Positions 13,507 to 21,148 of a stretch of 29,211 bases of DNA are shown piece after piece (within the stretch, counting starts at the first letter, position 1; the number at the start of each line of letters is the position of its first letter). The translations under genes and the position numbers were made by a program. This stretch comes from a virus: the IMG/VR virus record IMGVR_UViG_3300038418_000072, positions 1-29,211 of that record; one strand, 5' to 3'. Below the pieces are notes generated by a model. That model saw only the letters and a program-made list of their open reading frames with translations. It had not been told where the DNA came from and made no database searches.

Positions 13507-13722
13507 GTGTCCATTCAGAGAGTCGTCTTGATTGTTGACATTAGTGGCGAGAACCAGAATGCTTCTTGCTCTCGCGTGGTCAATCCTGGCGATGTTGACA
13601 ATATAAAGGTCGAAGATTCGGGCGTGACGAGGGACTTTGGCAATATTATGCGCACCATCAAGCAAGCTGTCCTGATTTCTCAGGGGCGGGATGCTGAGGC
13701 TGCGGCGCTGCCACAGGAGTAG
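13507..13722 (+). CDS. Small hypothetical phage protein
   Basis: 71 residues from GTG 13507, with GAGGAG upstream within the end of the sigma gene. It begins SIQRVVLIVDISGENQNA and ends QAVLISQGRDAEAAALPQE. A short beta-strand opening and helical end are all that can be seen. Its place between sigma factor and portal suggests a virion-assembly accessory, without direct evidence. Confidence 0.65.
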   Translation: MSIQRVVLIVDISGENQNASCSRVVNPGDVDNIKVEDSGVTRDFGNIMRTIKQAVLISQGRDAEAAALPQE

Positions 13723-13725
13723 ACA

Positions 13726-14007
13726 ATGGCTATCGTCTATGGCTATTACCCTAACCCTGCTGAGAAAACGGCTGGCGTTGACCCTGGCCCCGAGCAACTC
13801 TGCCCAGTATGTGGCAGACCCATTGGCACTGTGGACGCTCTACGCGGGGACATTGACTTGGGGATGCCGAGAAAGTTCTTCTTTAGGCTCCATCAGGATT
13901 GCGCGGCGAAGGCTGACAGGAAATGGGTCAATGATGTAGTAGCCCATGCAATTGCGTATGATAATATGGCTACTGTGAAAGTTCAGAAAGACGTTATGGT
14001 GAATTAA
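13726..14007 (+). CDS. Small zinc-finger-like phage protein
   Basis: 93 residues. CPVCGRPIG (about residues 26-34), followed later by HQDC (about 57-60), gives a possible C-C-H-C zinc site. ATG 13726 has AGGAG upstream. The stop directly precedes the portal GTG, so the two genes are probably translated together. No function is recognised. Confidence 0.7.
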   Translation: MAIVYGYYPNPAEKTAGVDPGPEQLCPVCGRPIGTVDALRGDIDLGMPRKFFFRLHQDCAAKADRKWVNDVVAHAIAYDNMATVKVQKDVMVN

Positions 14008-17000
14008 GTGTTCAATGCCAGCGAATATCGTTTTTCGGCTCGCCCAGCAACCGGGGCTCTAATCTTCCCTGATGGCGAGGAGCATAACTTTGCGCTGGGG
14101 CAAGCATGGCCCGGAGGCCCGGATTTATCTAGCTACGGTATAGACCTTACGCGCCTCGAACAGACTCCCTCGATCAGTGGAGGCCCAATTCCAGCACCTC
14201 CTGCTGCGCCATCGCCGCCTCCCACAGATGTAACGATAGGCGCACCTGGCACGCCCATATTTTCAGGTTTTCTGCGTGACCTTGGCGAGTACAATCCCAA
14301 GTTGGAAGGCCGCTCAGCCTTCCCCATCTATGAGAAGATGCGCCGCTCTGACGCCGATGTGCGTGCTGGTCTGGTTGCCTGTAAGCTGCCCGTCCGTGCT
14401 GCTGAGAAGCAAATTATCCCCGGCGTTGGCCCCAACGAACCTGACCATGGGCGCGCTAAAGAGATAGCTGACTTCGTGCGCGAGAACCTATTTGGTGGCC
14501 TAGAGCAGCAAACTCCCACGGGCGCATGGCAGACGCAAGCATTTGAGACTGTGGAAGAGAATGCGCTGCTATCCCTGGACTTTGGCTGTGCGGCCCATGA
14601 GGACATCTGGTCTATTGATGGGGACAATGTGCGTTTACGTAGGATGGCCCCCAGACTACCGTCCACCTTTTACCGCTGGTGGGTGGCGGATGATGGGGAT
14701 ACCCTGCTTGCTCTTGAGCAGTATGGCTACCGCAAGAACGAATATGTGAACGTCATCGTGCCCGCAGAGAAGATTTGTGTCTTCAACCACCAGAAGGAAG
14801 GCGCGAACTTCTTTGGCATGGCACTTGCGCTGGATACTCCCATACTGACTCTTGATGGTTGGAAGAATATGAACGACCTCCAAGTTGGAGATACCATCTT
14901 TGACGATCAGGGGCAGTTGACGAAGGTTGTTGCCAAGTCAGTTGTGTGGAAAAAGAGGCCGTGCTACCGTGTTATCTTTGGGGATGGAACCTCAGTAGTA
15001 GCGGACGCCAATCATCTGTGGCTTACTCAGACATTTCACGAACGGCATACTCGTAGGCAAGGTTCTGTGCGCACGACGAAGAGTTTGGTGGAGAGTCTAA
15101 CGTACAGTTATGGAAATGGAATGACGTGTTCCAACCATTCCATCCCGCGTTGCGCTCCTCTACAATATCTGAGACAGGACTTGCCTATTAATCCCTATAT
15201 TCTGGGGGCTTGGCTGGGAGATGGCAGCCATGACGGTAGCCGAGTAGCTTGCCACAGAAATGATGAAGAGCATTTAATTTCTATGGCGGAAGGTGCTGGG
15301 TATGCAACCGACTCTTCGCACAGCGGTAGGGTTGGAAGCTTGGGGCGGTCTGTTACCTTACATGGGCTTGTAACTCAGGTGAAGGGGCTGGGGCTGTATA
15401 AGAACAAATATATTCCAGAAGTCTACCTGCGCGGAGATGTAATTCAGCGTAAGGCTCTTCTGGCTGGATTGATGGATACTGATGGTTCTGTAAATTCTGA
15501 GGGGCAGTGCTCGTTCTGTAATAGTAACAGGAAGCTAATAGATGCAGTGGTCGAACTATTGCGCTCCTTGGGAGAGGCCCCTACTGTAGTGGAAATGACT
15601 ATTGGTGGAGAGAGGAAGAATCTTGCTTGGGAGGTACGATTCTTCCCAATGGAGACCCCATTTTCCTTGGAACGTAAAACAGAGGCTCTGAATGCAGCCA
15701 ATGCAGTAAAGAAATTCCGCAGACACCGCACGATGATTGTGGCGGTCGAGCGGGTTGAAGATCAGGACACCGTATGTATAGAAGTTGACAGTCCTAGCCA
15801 TCTTTTCTTATGTGGTGGTGGACTGCAAGTCACTCATAACTCAATACTTAGGTCGGCCTACCTGCATTGGTTCATGAAATCGAACCTATATCGCATAGAT
15901 GCTATAGCCTTGGAACGTAATGCTCAGGGGGTTCCCACCTTCAAACTCCCCACGGGCTATGCTACTGAGGATAAGAAAGCAGCCGTAGATTGGGCACGCC
16001 AGCTAGTTACGCATGAACAGACTGGCCTCGTATTGCCCCCTGGCTGGGAGTTTGAAATCAACGGTATCAAAGGTAGGCTACGTGACCCCTGGCAAAGTAT
16101 TCGTCATCACTCGGAAGAGATCGTCCGCTCCATGTTAGAAATGTTTATGGCTCTGGGCACAACTCAATCTGGCTCCCGCGCGCTTGGCAATACATTTGTG
16201 GACTTCTTCTTCCTGAGCTTGGAAGCAACCGCACGCCATATCGCAGATACTATCACCAACGGCACGATTCGCAGGCTGGTGGACTACAACTTCGATGCAA
16301 AGAAGGGCAAACCTCTACCCTACCCGAAGTTGGTTTACTCATCTATCGTAGTTCTCGACCCCATCGAAGTGGCTAGCGCAGTGAAGGATTTAGCAAACGC
16401 ACAGACTGATATTTTCCAGCCCGATGATGAGTTGGAGAATTACCTGCGCCGCAAGTTCTCACTGCCCCTCAAAACTAAGTTGCGGCCACGCTTCCTGCCT
16501 GTCCAGACTCGCCTTATGGAGTCGCCCATCGCGGATGAGACCATTAGCGAGATTGAAAGTGAATCTCCCACTGGCGGCAAGGTGCAACCTGAAAACGCAG
16601 GCAAGGGTGTGGGTGCGCTGGTATCCCAAGGCACTAAGGCTGGCGTGAAAAACACGACCACCGGCAAGCCCCCAGGAGCTATTCCTGGCCTTGAGCCAGC
16701 CCAGCGCACCCCTAAGCCTAAAGCCGCTAAAGTGCAAGCATCAGAAATTGGCGGGGATACTACCATCACAATGGTGGATGGTCTGGCGATTGGTGGAACA
16801 GTCTATGAGTTGCTCTTGTCAGAGGGCAATGGACGGCTCATAGCACTGGACTTCGACGGAGTTTTGGCCGAGCATGATCCTGACTACACTAAGGTTGGAG
16901 CCCCTATTCCTGCTGGTTTGCGCCTCGCGCAGGACTTGGTAGCCAAGGGCTTCAGACTTCTGATCTTCACTGCCCGTGTTAACCGCAAACCCGTTAAGGA

Positions 17001-17166
17001 ATTCTTGCAGGCTAATGGGATTGAATATGTGAAAGTGACAAACATCAAAGACCCCCTCGTGGTGGCATGGATTGACGACAGAGCGATCTCGGTAGACTCC
17101 AAAAAGCCGAAGACTTACCGCAAGGTGACTAAGAAGATCAGGAAGCTGGAGAAGCGTGGCATATAA
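14008..17166 (+). CDS. Portal protein (DUF935/Mu-like) with intein and C-terminal HAD-like domain
   Basis: 1052 residues encoded, about 712 after splicing. Residues about 85-271 and 612-860 form a DUF935-type portal: YEKMRRSDADVRAGLVACKLP, later KICVFNHQKEGANFFGM, then SILRSAYLHWFMKSNLYRIDAIALER after the intein. The portal is the dodecameric DNA gate of the capsid. A Pro/Ala-rich stretch (55-75) and a low-complexity linker (about 870-930) flank the core. The intein is residues 272-611. The C-terminal 110 residues carry HAD-fold motifs: ALDFDGVLAEHD (D948, D950), FTAR, and WIDDRA (D1023, D1024), with a Lys-rich end. GTG 14008 directly follows the previous stop. A HAD-like phosphatase domain on a portal is unusual; whether it is active, or a decoration inside or outside the capsid, is not known. 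Confidence 0.88.
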   Translation: MFNASEYRFSARPATGALIFPDGEEHNFALGQAWPGGPDLSSYGIDLTRLEQTPSISGGPIPAPPAAPSPPPTDVTIGAPGTPIFSGFLRDLGEYNPKLEGRSAFPIYEKMRRSDADVRAGLVACKLPVRAAEKQIIPGVGPNEPDHGRAKEIADFVRENLFGGLEQQTPTGAWQTQAFETVEENALLSLDFGCAAHEDIWSIDGDNVRLRRMAPRLPSTFYRWWVADDGDTLLALEQYGYRKNEYVNVIVPAEKICVFNHQKEGANFFGMALALDTPILTLDGWKNMNDLQVGDTIFDDQGQLTKVVAKSVVWKKRPCYRVIFGDGTSVVADANHLWLTQTFHERHTRRQGSVRTTKSLVESLTYSYGNGMTCSNHSIPRCAPLQYLRQDLPINPYILGAWLGDGSHDGSRVACHRNDEEHLISMAEGAGYATDSSHSGRVGSLGRSVTLHGLVTQVKGLGLYKNKYIPEVYLRGDVIQRKALLAGLMDTDGSVNSEGQCSFCNSNRKLIDAVVELLRSLGEAPTVVEMTIGGERKNLAWEVRFFPMETPFSLERKTEALNAANAVKKFRRHRTMIVAVERVEDQDTVCIEVDSPSHLFLCGGGLQVTHNSILRSAYLHWFMKSNLYRIDAIALERNAQGVPTFKLPTGYATEDKKAAVDWARQLVTHEQTGLVLPPGWEFEINGIKGRLRDPWQSIRHHSEEIVRSMLEMFMALGTTQSGSRALGNTFVDFFFLSLEATARHIADTITNGTIRRLVDYNFDAKKGKPLPYPKLVYSSIVVLDPIEVASAVKDLANAQTDIFQPDDELENYLRRKFSLPLKTKLRPRFLPVQTRLMESPIADETISEIESESPTGGKVQPENAGKGVGALVSQGTKAGVKNTTTGKPPGAIPGLEPAQRTPKPKAAKVQASEIGGDTTITMVDGLAIGGTVYELLLSEGNGRLIALDFDGVLAEHDPDYTKVGAPIPAGLRLAQDLVAKGFRLLIFTARVNRKPVKEFLQANGIEYVKVTNIKDPLVVAWIDDRAISVDSKKPKTYRKVTKKIRKLEKRGI
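14821..15840 (+). mobile_element. Probable class 3 intein (Ala1, WCT motif) in portal
   Basis: 340 residues from Ala1 (ALALDTPILTLDGWKNM) to His-Asn (LQVTHN) before Ser+1. The first residue is not a nucleophile. The three class 3 marker residues appear in place: Trp in block B (ANHLWL, portal residue 338), Cys in block F (TVCIEVDSPS, residue 590), and Thr just before the terminal His-Asn (residue 609). LAGLIDADG-like helices are ILGAWLGDGSHDG and LLAGLMDTDGSV. Class 3 inteins start splicing from the internal Cys, so removal of an Ala1 intein is plausible. Confidence 0.9.
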
Positions 17167-17193
17167 TCATGGGACGTTGCAAGGAGCGAAACT

Positions 17194-18087
17194 ATGCTGA
17201 AGAGGATTCTACTCTATGTGCTGGTGGGAGCAGCGGCACTGCTTTATCCTGCTCGCCTCACTGCACAGGTCAAGAGCGAGGCTCAAATTCTCAATGCGGC
17301 CTACGACCCAACGGCCCTCGCGCTCCGCGGCAATGCGGGCACGAATCCTAATCCCAATAACTGTTTGGCCCATCCTGGCTTCCTCAGCGCCGCGCAGATT
17401 CTTAATTGCGTGTACGACCCCATCGGACATGGGCTATACTTTAGCGGAATGGCCGGTGCCAGTATGACCATCGGGGGAGCCGTGGCGGGTGGTACACAAG
17501 CCTCTATCCTGTACATTGATACTAGCGGGAATCTTGCTCAGGACAACGCTTATTTCAGTTGGAGGGACTCAGATCATACCCTCACCGCAGCCAATGTTGC
17601 TGGCAATGCTACCTCGTCCACGGGTGGATATGGAGGGGCATTCAATGTTCCACCTCTTCCAGTACCCATCAACCTTGGGTTTACTATTGGCGGGGGTGGG
17701 ACTCTAGGTGTTGGAACATACTGCTATCGAATCACCGCCCTGAACATCTTTGGGGAAACTACGCCCTCAACAGAGACTTGCATCAACGCGACATCGGGTA
17801 GCAGCAACGAGGTTTACGTCTTTGCGGGGCGGTTCCTAAATGCTGCTAGCTGCAAAGTCTATGGGCGCACCTCTGGGGCAGAGCAATTCCTGCATGCGGG
17901 AATGCTCGTTGGTGAAGTTTGCGTCTACACCGACACGGGGGCTGACACACCATCGGGCTCTATGCCCGGAGCTAACACTACAGCAGGTTTCACAGTTGAT
18001 AGCACGCCTGGCGTCACAGCATCAGGAACTAGTTGCACGATAACTGCCATAAAGGGCGGTCTTATCACTGCCGCGACGTGCATCTAG
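17194..18087 (+). CDS. Exported fibre-like protein with signal peptide
   Basis: 297 residues. Start ATG 17194 has AAGGAG 7 nt upstream. The N terminus (KRILLYVLVGAAALLYPARLTAQ) is a clear signal peptide with a likely cleavage site after about residue 25. Two short related units follow (AQILNAAYDPTALALRG and AQILNCVYDPIGHGLYF), of a kind common in phage tail-fibre proteins. Gly/Ser/Thr-rich beta-type sequence continues to the end, with several Cys pairs that suit oxidising conditions outside the cytoplasm. A secretion signal on a protein next to the portal is odd for a virion part. It may act at the host surface or be a cell-wall-directed adhesin. Confidence 0.8.
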   Translation: MLKRILLYVLVGAAALLYPARLTAQVKSEAQILNAAYDPTALALRGNAGTNPNPNNCLAHPGFLSAAQILNCVYDPIGHGLYFSGMAGASMTIGGAVAGGTQASILYIDTSGNLAQDNAYFSWRDSDHTLTAANVAGNATSSTGGYGGAFNVPPLPVPINLGFTIGGGGTLGVGTYCYRITALNIFGETTPSTETCINATSGSSNEVYVFAGRFLNAASCKVYGRTSGAEQFLHAGMLVGEVCVYTDTGADTPSGSMPGANTTAGFTVDSTPGVTASGTSCTITAIKGGLITAATCI

Positions 18088-18125
18088 CCGGTGCCCGCAG
18101 CGAGATTACCAGTTTGAGGGATAAC

Positions 18126-18722
18126 ATGAAAAGATTACTGATCTTAGCGCTCTTGGCAACAATGATTCCGCTGTGGGCTGCTGGACAGCAGCAGTCTGTG
18201 ACGAAAGTGCTCACGATCACCGTGAGCGCTTCCCCAATCAGCTTCCCTGTGGTTTCTGTACCTAACATGATAGTTGGAACAGCGATTAGCACGATCACGT
18301 TCAGCACTTCAGGCGGCGTGGCCCCCTATGTTTACTCCATAAGCGTGGGCTCGCTTCCCACGGGTCTCACGCTTTCCAGCGCTGGCGTGCTTTCTGGCAC
18401 CCCAACCATAGCGGGGTCTTACTCTTTCACAGTACAAGTCGCGGATTCAGAGCTAACACCCCAGACTGCAACCCAGAGCTTTACGGTTAATGTTGCTGCT
18501 CTACTGAGCATCACGACCACGAGTTTGCCTGCTGGAACGGCTGCGGCTTCATATTCCGCAATGCTGGCTGCCACTGGCGGCACTACGCCGTACACATGGA
18601 GCCTTTCGTCTGGCACACTTCCTGCGGGGCTCACGCTGAGCGCTGCGGGGGTTATCTCTGGCACGCCAACGACTCCCGGAACCTACACGATTACGGTTAA
18701 GGTCACTGACGCTGGACATTAG
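18126..18722 (+). CDS. Secreted putative-Ig (He_PIG) domain protein
   Basis: 198 residues from ATG 18126, chosen over upstream codons because a GAGG site lies before it and the signal peptide starts here (KRLLILALLATMIPLWAAG). The mature part opens QQQSVTKVLTITV and holds two He_PIG-type Ig-like repeats. Each has the TP-Y-W/YS...LPxGLTLS-AGVxSGTP core and an FTV-V end. The second repeat stops at TVKVTDAGH without the last strand, so the protein may be slightly truncated. Such modules are abundant in secreted proteins of Acidobacteriota and relatives. Role in the phage is unknown; binding at the cell surface is a guess. Confidence 0.8.
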   Translation: MKRLLILALLATMIPLWAAGQQQSVTKVLTITVSASPISFPVVSVPNMIVGTAISTITFSTSGGVAPYVYSISVGSLPTGLTLSSAGVLSGTPTIAGSYSFTVQVADSELTPQTATQSFTVNVAALLSITTTSLPAGTAAASYSAMLAATGGTTPYTWSLSSGTLPAGLTLSAAGVISGTPTTPGTYTITVKVTDAGH

Positions 18723-18730
18723 AGGGCACC

Positions 18731-19231
18731 GTGAACTGGCTCCTGCTTGTGCTTTTGGGCTTTCCTGGTATGTCCAAGGTAAAGCCGCTGATTATTCAGA
18801 CTACGAGTATACCCGCAGCTAAGCTGGGAGTGAGTTACCGATTCACCCTGCAAGCGCTGGGGGGCAAAACGCCTTATGTGTGGGCTATCACTGCGGGGAC
18901 GTTGCCCCAAGGCTTGAATCTCAGCACGAGCGGACTGATATCAGGGATTCCCAAGAAGGCAGGAACCTTCAATTTCACGGTCAAGTGTACGGATTCTGGA
19001 GGACGTAATGCGGAGGCAAATTTTAGCTTGGCTGCTGGTACTAGCGGCACTATCGTCTCCAGCATTAGCTCAGCAGCAAAGCCGGACAGTCGCGCTGACT
19101 ATCACCATTGGGCGTTCGGTAACACTGGGCTGGACTGCTTCTGCGAGTCCTGGGGTGACGGGCTACAACGTCTACCGGGGAACTGCGGCTGGTGGGGAGA
19201 GCCTAACCCCACTGAATTATGCCCCAATTAG
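18731..19231 (+). CDS. Putative-Ig domain protein with hydrophobic N terminus, 3' end overlapping next gene
   Basis: 166 residues from GTG 18731. The N terminus NWLLLVLLGFPG is hydrophobic and could be a signal or anchor. One He_PIG repeat follows, KTPYVWAITAGTLPQGLNLS, SGLISGIP and FNFTVKCTDSGG, ending near ANFSLAAG at about residue 106. The remaining 60 residues overlap the next gene in another frame and have no domain character (Trp/Cys-rich shadow sequence). They may be read-through past a lost stop. Upstream is the stop of the previous Ig protein, 9 bp away. Confidence 0.6.
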   Translation: MNWLLLVLLGFPGMSKVKPLIIQTTSIPAAKLGVSYRFTLQALGGKTPYVWAITAGTLPQGLNLSTSGLISGIPKKAGTFNFTVKCTDSGGRNAEANFSLAAGTSGTIVSSISSAAKPDSRADYHHWAFGNTGLDCFCESWGDGLQRLPGNCGWWGEPNPTELCPN

Positions 19232-19358
19232 CGGAACTGGCTACTTGGATGCAAACGTGGTGCCCGGGACGCGATACTACTATGTGGTCACAGCCACAGA
19301 TGGTTCGCAGCAGAGTCCGAAGTCGAACGAGGCTGATGCGGCGGTTCCAACCCCCTGA
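19008..19358 (+). CDS. Secreted fibronectin type III-like protein
   Basis: 116 residues. ATG 19008 has GGAGG 5-6 nt upstream. Signal peptide MRRQILAWLLVLAALSSPALA is cleaved before QQQS. The mature protein begins QQQSRTVALTIT, like the Ig protein two genes upstream. One FN3-type domain follows (VTLGWTASASPGVTGYNVYRG, then TRYYYVVTATDGSQQSPKSNE), ending AAVPTP. The domain belongs to a pattern very frequent in Acidobacteriota secreted proteins. It overlaps the preceding Ig-like ORF by 224 nt. Confidence 0.8.
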   Translation: MRRQILAWLLVLAALSSPALAQQQSRTVALTITIGRSVTLGWTASASPGVTGYNVYRGTAAGGESLTPLNYAPISGTGYLDANVVPGTRYYYVVTATDGSQQSPKSNEADAAVPTP

Positions 19359-19373
19359 TCTGGAGGATAGGAC

Positions 19374-19484
19374 ATGCATCCGATTTGGCTGTACGCAAGC
19401 AAGATTATAGTGGGCGTGGTTGCGGTGCCCGCGGCTATCTGGTATAAAGTGAAGGGAATCTTTGGTAAAAACAGCAAGACCTAG
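19374..19484 (+). CDS. 36-residue single-pass membrane microprotein
   Basis: ATG 19374 has an excellent GGAGG site 7 nt upstream. The peptide begins MHPIWLYASKIIVGVVAVP and continues AAIWYKVKGIFGKNSKT. It is one transmembrane helix with a strongly basic C-terminal tail, predicting an N-out/C-in or small anchor topology. It follows the FN3-like gene by 15 bp. Possible roles are a small holin-like or lysis accessory protein, or an anchor for the neighbouring exported proteins. Confidence 0.65.
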   Translation: MHPIWLYASKIIVGVVAVPAAIWYKVKGIFGKNSKT

Positions 19485-19517
19485 CCTTACCTCCCGTATC
19501 CGCATCAGAATATTGGA

Positions 19518-19679
19518 ATGCTCAAAGACGGCTTAAAGACCAGAGATTCTGTAGGGATGGCACTTGGCTGCGCTTTCTGCGGAGAGCCCGCCGAGCAGAA
19601 CCACCAGTGTAGCTCTATTACCAAGCCTCACGCGCAGGGATCACAAGAGGAAACCTATGAGAAGCGAAAAAACATTTAG
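19518..19679 (+). CDS. Small Cys-rich ORF
   Basis: 53 residues from ATG 19518 (alternative ATG 19557, in frame). It contains CAFCGEP and a later Cys/His (NHQC), enough for a small zinc knuckle. The end overlaps the next gene by 23 nt. Ribosome-binding signals are weak, so this is a tentative gene. Confidence 0.35.
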   Translation: MLKDGLKTRDSVGMALGCAFCGEPAEQNHQCSSITKPHAQGSQEETYEKRKNI

Positions 19680-20187
19680 TAAACACGCAGTTGACATGCG
19701 GGATGCTATCGACCTGCACGTGATGAAGGGCCGGTTTGGCTTCATGCTGGGGGATGCGGAAGGCAAGCCTGTCTGGGATGAGCCGAAATATGCGGAGAAT
19801 ACCGTAGTCACGTCTGGCCGCGCATGGGTGCTGAAGCATATCATGTCCGCGCAGAGCACCAACGTCACTGCCAACCCAATCATCAGCGCGCTGGCCGTGG
19901 GAACTGTGAGCGCTACCGGCCCGACGACCTCAGACACGATCCTGGGCTCGGAAGTCTCCCGCAACACGAATATGACTGAGACTGACCAGACCACCAGCTC
20001 CGCCCCGTATTGCGTGTGGGCTTGCTCGTTTGCTACCAGCCAAGGCAACGCCACCAACTTGGCCGAGTTTGGGCTGTTCAACACGTCGAGCGCCAACGTG
20101 GCTACGCTACTGGCGAGGGCTACGACTACGGCGTTCTCAAAAACTACGTCAAATACGCTCACCGTGTCGTACACAATTAGTATATAG
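19657..20187 (+). CDS. Phage tail/virion structural protein
   Basis: 176 residues from ATG 19657, with AGAGG upstream. After a charged N terminus it has a beta-rich body: ENTVVTSGRAWVLKHIMSAQS, ISALAVGTVSATGP, TNLAEFGLF, and ends in ARATTTAF and SNTLTVSYTISI. This layout (a short helix, a beta sandwich with EFGLF, and a final alternating beta strand ending in YTI) is typical of small phage tail or fibre-associated proteins that follow tail tip genes. No signal peptide is present, in contrast to the genes before it. A strong hairpin terminator follows. Confidence 0.65.
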   Translation: MRSEKTFSKHAVDMRDAIDLHVMKGRFGFMLGDAEGKPVWDEPKYAENTVVTSGRAWVLKHIMSAQSTNVTANPIISALAVGTVSATGPTTSDTILGSEVSRNTNMTETDQTTSSAPYCVWACSFATSQGNATNLAEFGLFNTSSANVATLLARATTTAFSKTTSNTLTVSYTISI

Positions 20188-20214
20188 CAAACTGGTTAAT
20201 ACCAGACATCAAAA

Positions 20215-20244
20215 CAGCCACCCTGCGGTGGCTGTTGGTGTTTT
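20215..20244 (+). terminator. Rho-independent-type terminator
   Basis: CAGCCACC (20215-20222), loop CTGC, GGTGGCTG (20227-20234), then TTGGTGTTTT. The 8-bp stem is perfect and GC-rich with an A run before it and a T-rich tail after. It ends the structural operon and insulates the homing endonuclease promoter 18 bp downstream. Confidence 0.85.
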
Positions 20245-20261
20245 ACGCCCCAAAACAATGC

Positions 20262-20290
20262 TTGACATCCTTTGGGCAGTGTGTTACCAT
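20262..20290 (+). promoter_or_regulatory. Leaderless sigma70-type promoter of the homing endonuclease
   Basis: TTGACA (20262-20267), 17-nt spacer, TACCAT (20285-20290), then 6 nt to ATG 20297. No ribosome-binding site is present. The element pair is identical in hexamers and spacing to the minus-strand promoter at 9249-9277. Confidence 0.8.
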
Positions 20291-20296
20291 TAAAGT

Positions 20297-21148
20297 ATGG
20301 GTACTGTTGAATGCACGATGTGCAAGAGCAAGAACCACACTGCGGATGAACATAAAGCGAAATTAACCGCAGCAAGATTGGCTAGCCCCAAGTGGCGCAA
20401 GGCTGTAAGCGAAGCGGCCATAGCCACACATAGCCATCCTCACACCTCCAAGCATAATGCGAACATCGCTAAAGGGGTACAGAAAGCCTATGAGGACCCA
20501 GCCCTGCATGAAAAGTTAAGCACCTTCCATGAGCAGCGCTGGGCGGCAATGAGTGATAGGGAAAGGGCTGAGTTGGCAGAGAAGATTGCCGCACCGCAGA
20601 GGGGTAGAGAGTTTACTCCAGAGCATCTGGCTGCTATCCAAGAGGCCAACAGCAAGCCACGCACCCCAGAACATCGCGCCAAACTCTCCGAAGCCTGCAA
20701 GGGTCGCAGTGGCAAATCTCCCGACCCCGAAATCGAAGCTGAGCGTGTCCGCAAAATCATCGCCAAGCAGAAGGGCCACATCCCCCGTTATGGCAAGGAG
20801 CCTTTTTGGTATGAGAGTGGCGATCGCTGCGTTGCTATGCGCTCAAGCTGGGAAGTGGCTTATGCTAAGTTCTTGGACTCACATGGATGGGAATGGCAGT
20901 ACGAGCCTAAAGCATTCGATTTGGGCGATAGCACCTACACGCCGGACTTCTATCTGCCGTTGATGGATGCGTATGTTGAAATCAAGGGCTACCTGACCAG
21001 AGCCAATAAGTTCAAGATAGATAGGTTCCGCGAACTGTATCCCAACGTGGGTTGGAAGTTGCTGGAGAAGTCTGGCCTAGAGTCCTTGGGTATGGAGTTG
21101 CCGGAATACATTCCCAAAATCCAGAGGGTGCCTACACTTTTCCCTTGA
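20297..21148 (+). CDS. Free-standing homing endonuclease (NUMOD3 plus PD-(D/E)XK)
   Basis: 283 residues. An N-terminal Cys/His cluster (CTMCKSKNHTADEH) may bind zinc. The region about 95-140 holds NUMOD3-type DNA-binding repeats (TPEHLAAIQEA, TPEHRAKLSEACKGR), hallmarks of mobile-intron and homing endonucleases. The C-terminal domain (about 180-260) is a PD-(D/E)XK nuclease of the Vsr-like type: MRSSWEVAYAKFLDSHGW, then YTPDFYLPLMDAYVEIKGY, with D, E and K of the catalytic triad in place. The gene has its own leaderless promoter and lies between a terminator and a promoter, as expected for an inserted selfish gene. It would cut an unmarked copy of its home site to spread. Confidence 0.85.
   Translation: MGTVECTMCKSKNHTADEHKAKLTAARLASPKWRKAVSEAAIATHSHPHTSKHNANIAKGVQKAYEDPALHEKLSTFHEQRWAAMSDRERAELAEKIAAPQRGREFTPEHLAAIQEANSKPRTPEHRAKLSEACKGRSGKSPDPEIEAERVRKIIAKQKGHIPRYGKEPFWYESGDRCVAMRSSWEVAYAKFLDSHGWEWQYEPKAFDLGDSTYTPDFYLPLMDAYVEIKGYLTRANKFKIDRFRELYPNVGWKLLEKSGLESLGMELPEYIPKIQRVPTLFP

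Noticed and set aside
17162-17351. TATAAT at 17162 and ORF from ATG 17169
   Set aside because: The -10 would sit 1 nt from the ATG, not 6, and the ORF overlaps the signal-peptide gene at 17194 that has its own AAGGAG site.
19641-20174. 177-codon minus ORF opposite the tail-type gene
   Set aside because: Antisense shadow; the plus-strand frame has a ribosome-binding site and is followed by a plus-oriented terminator.
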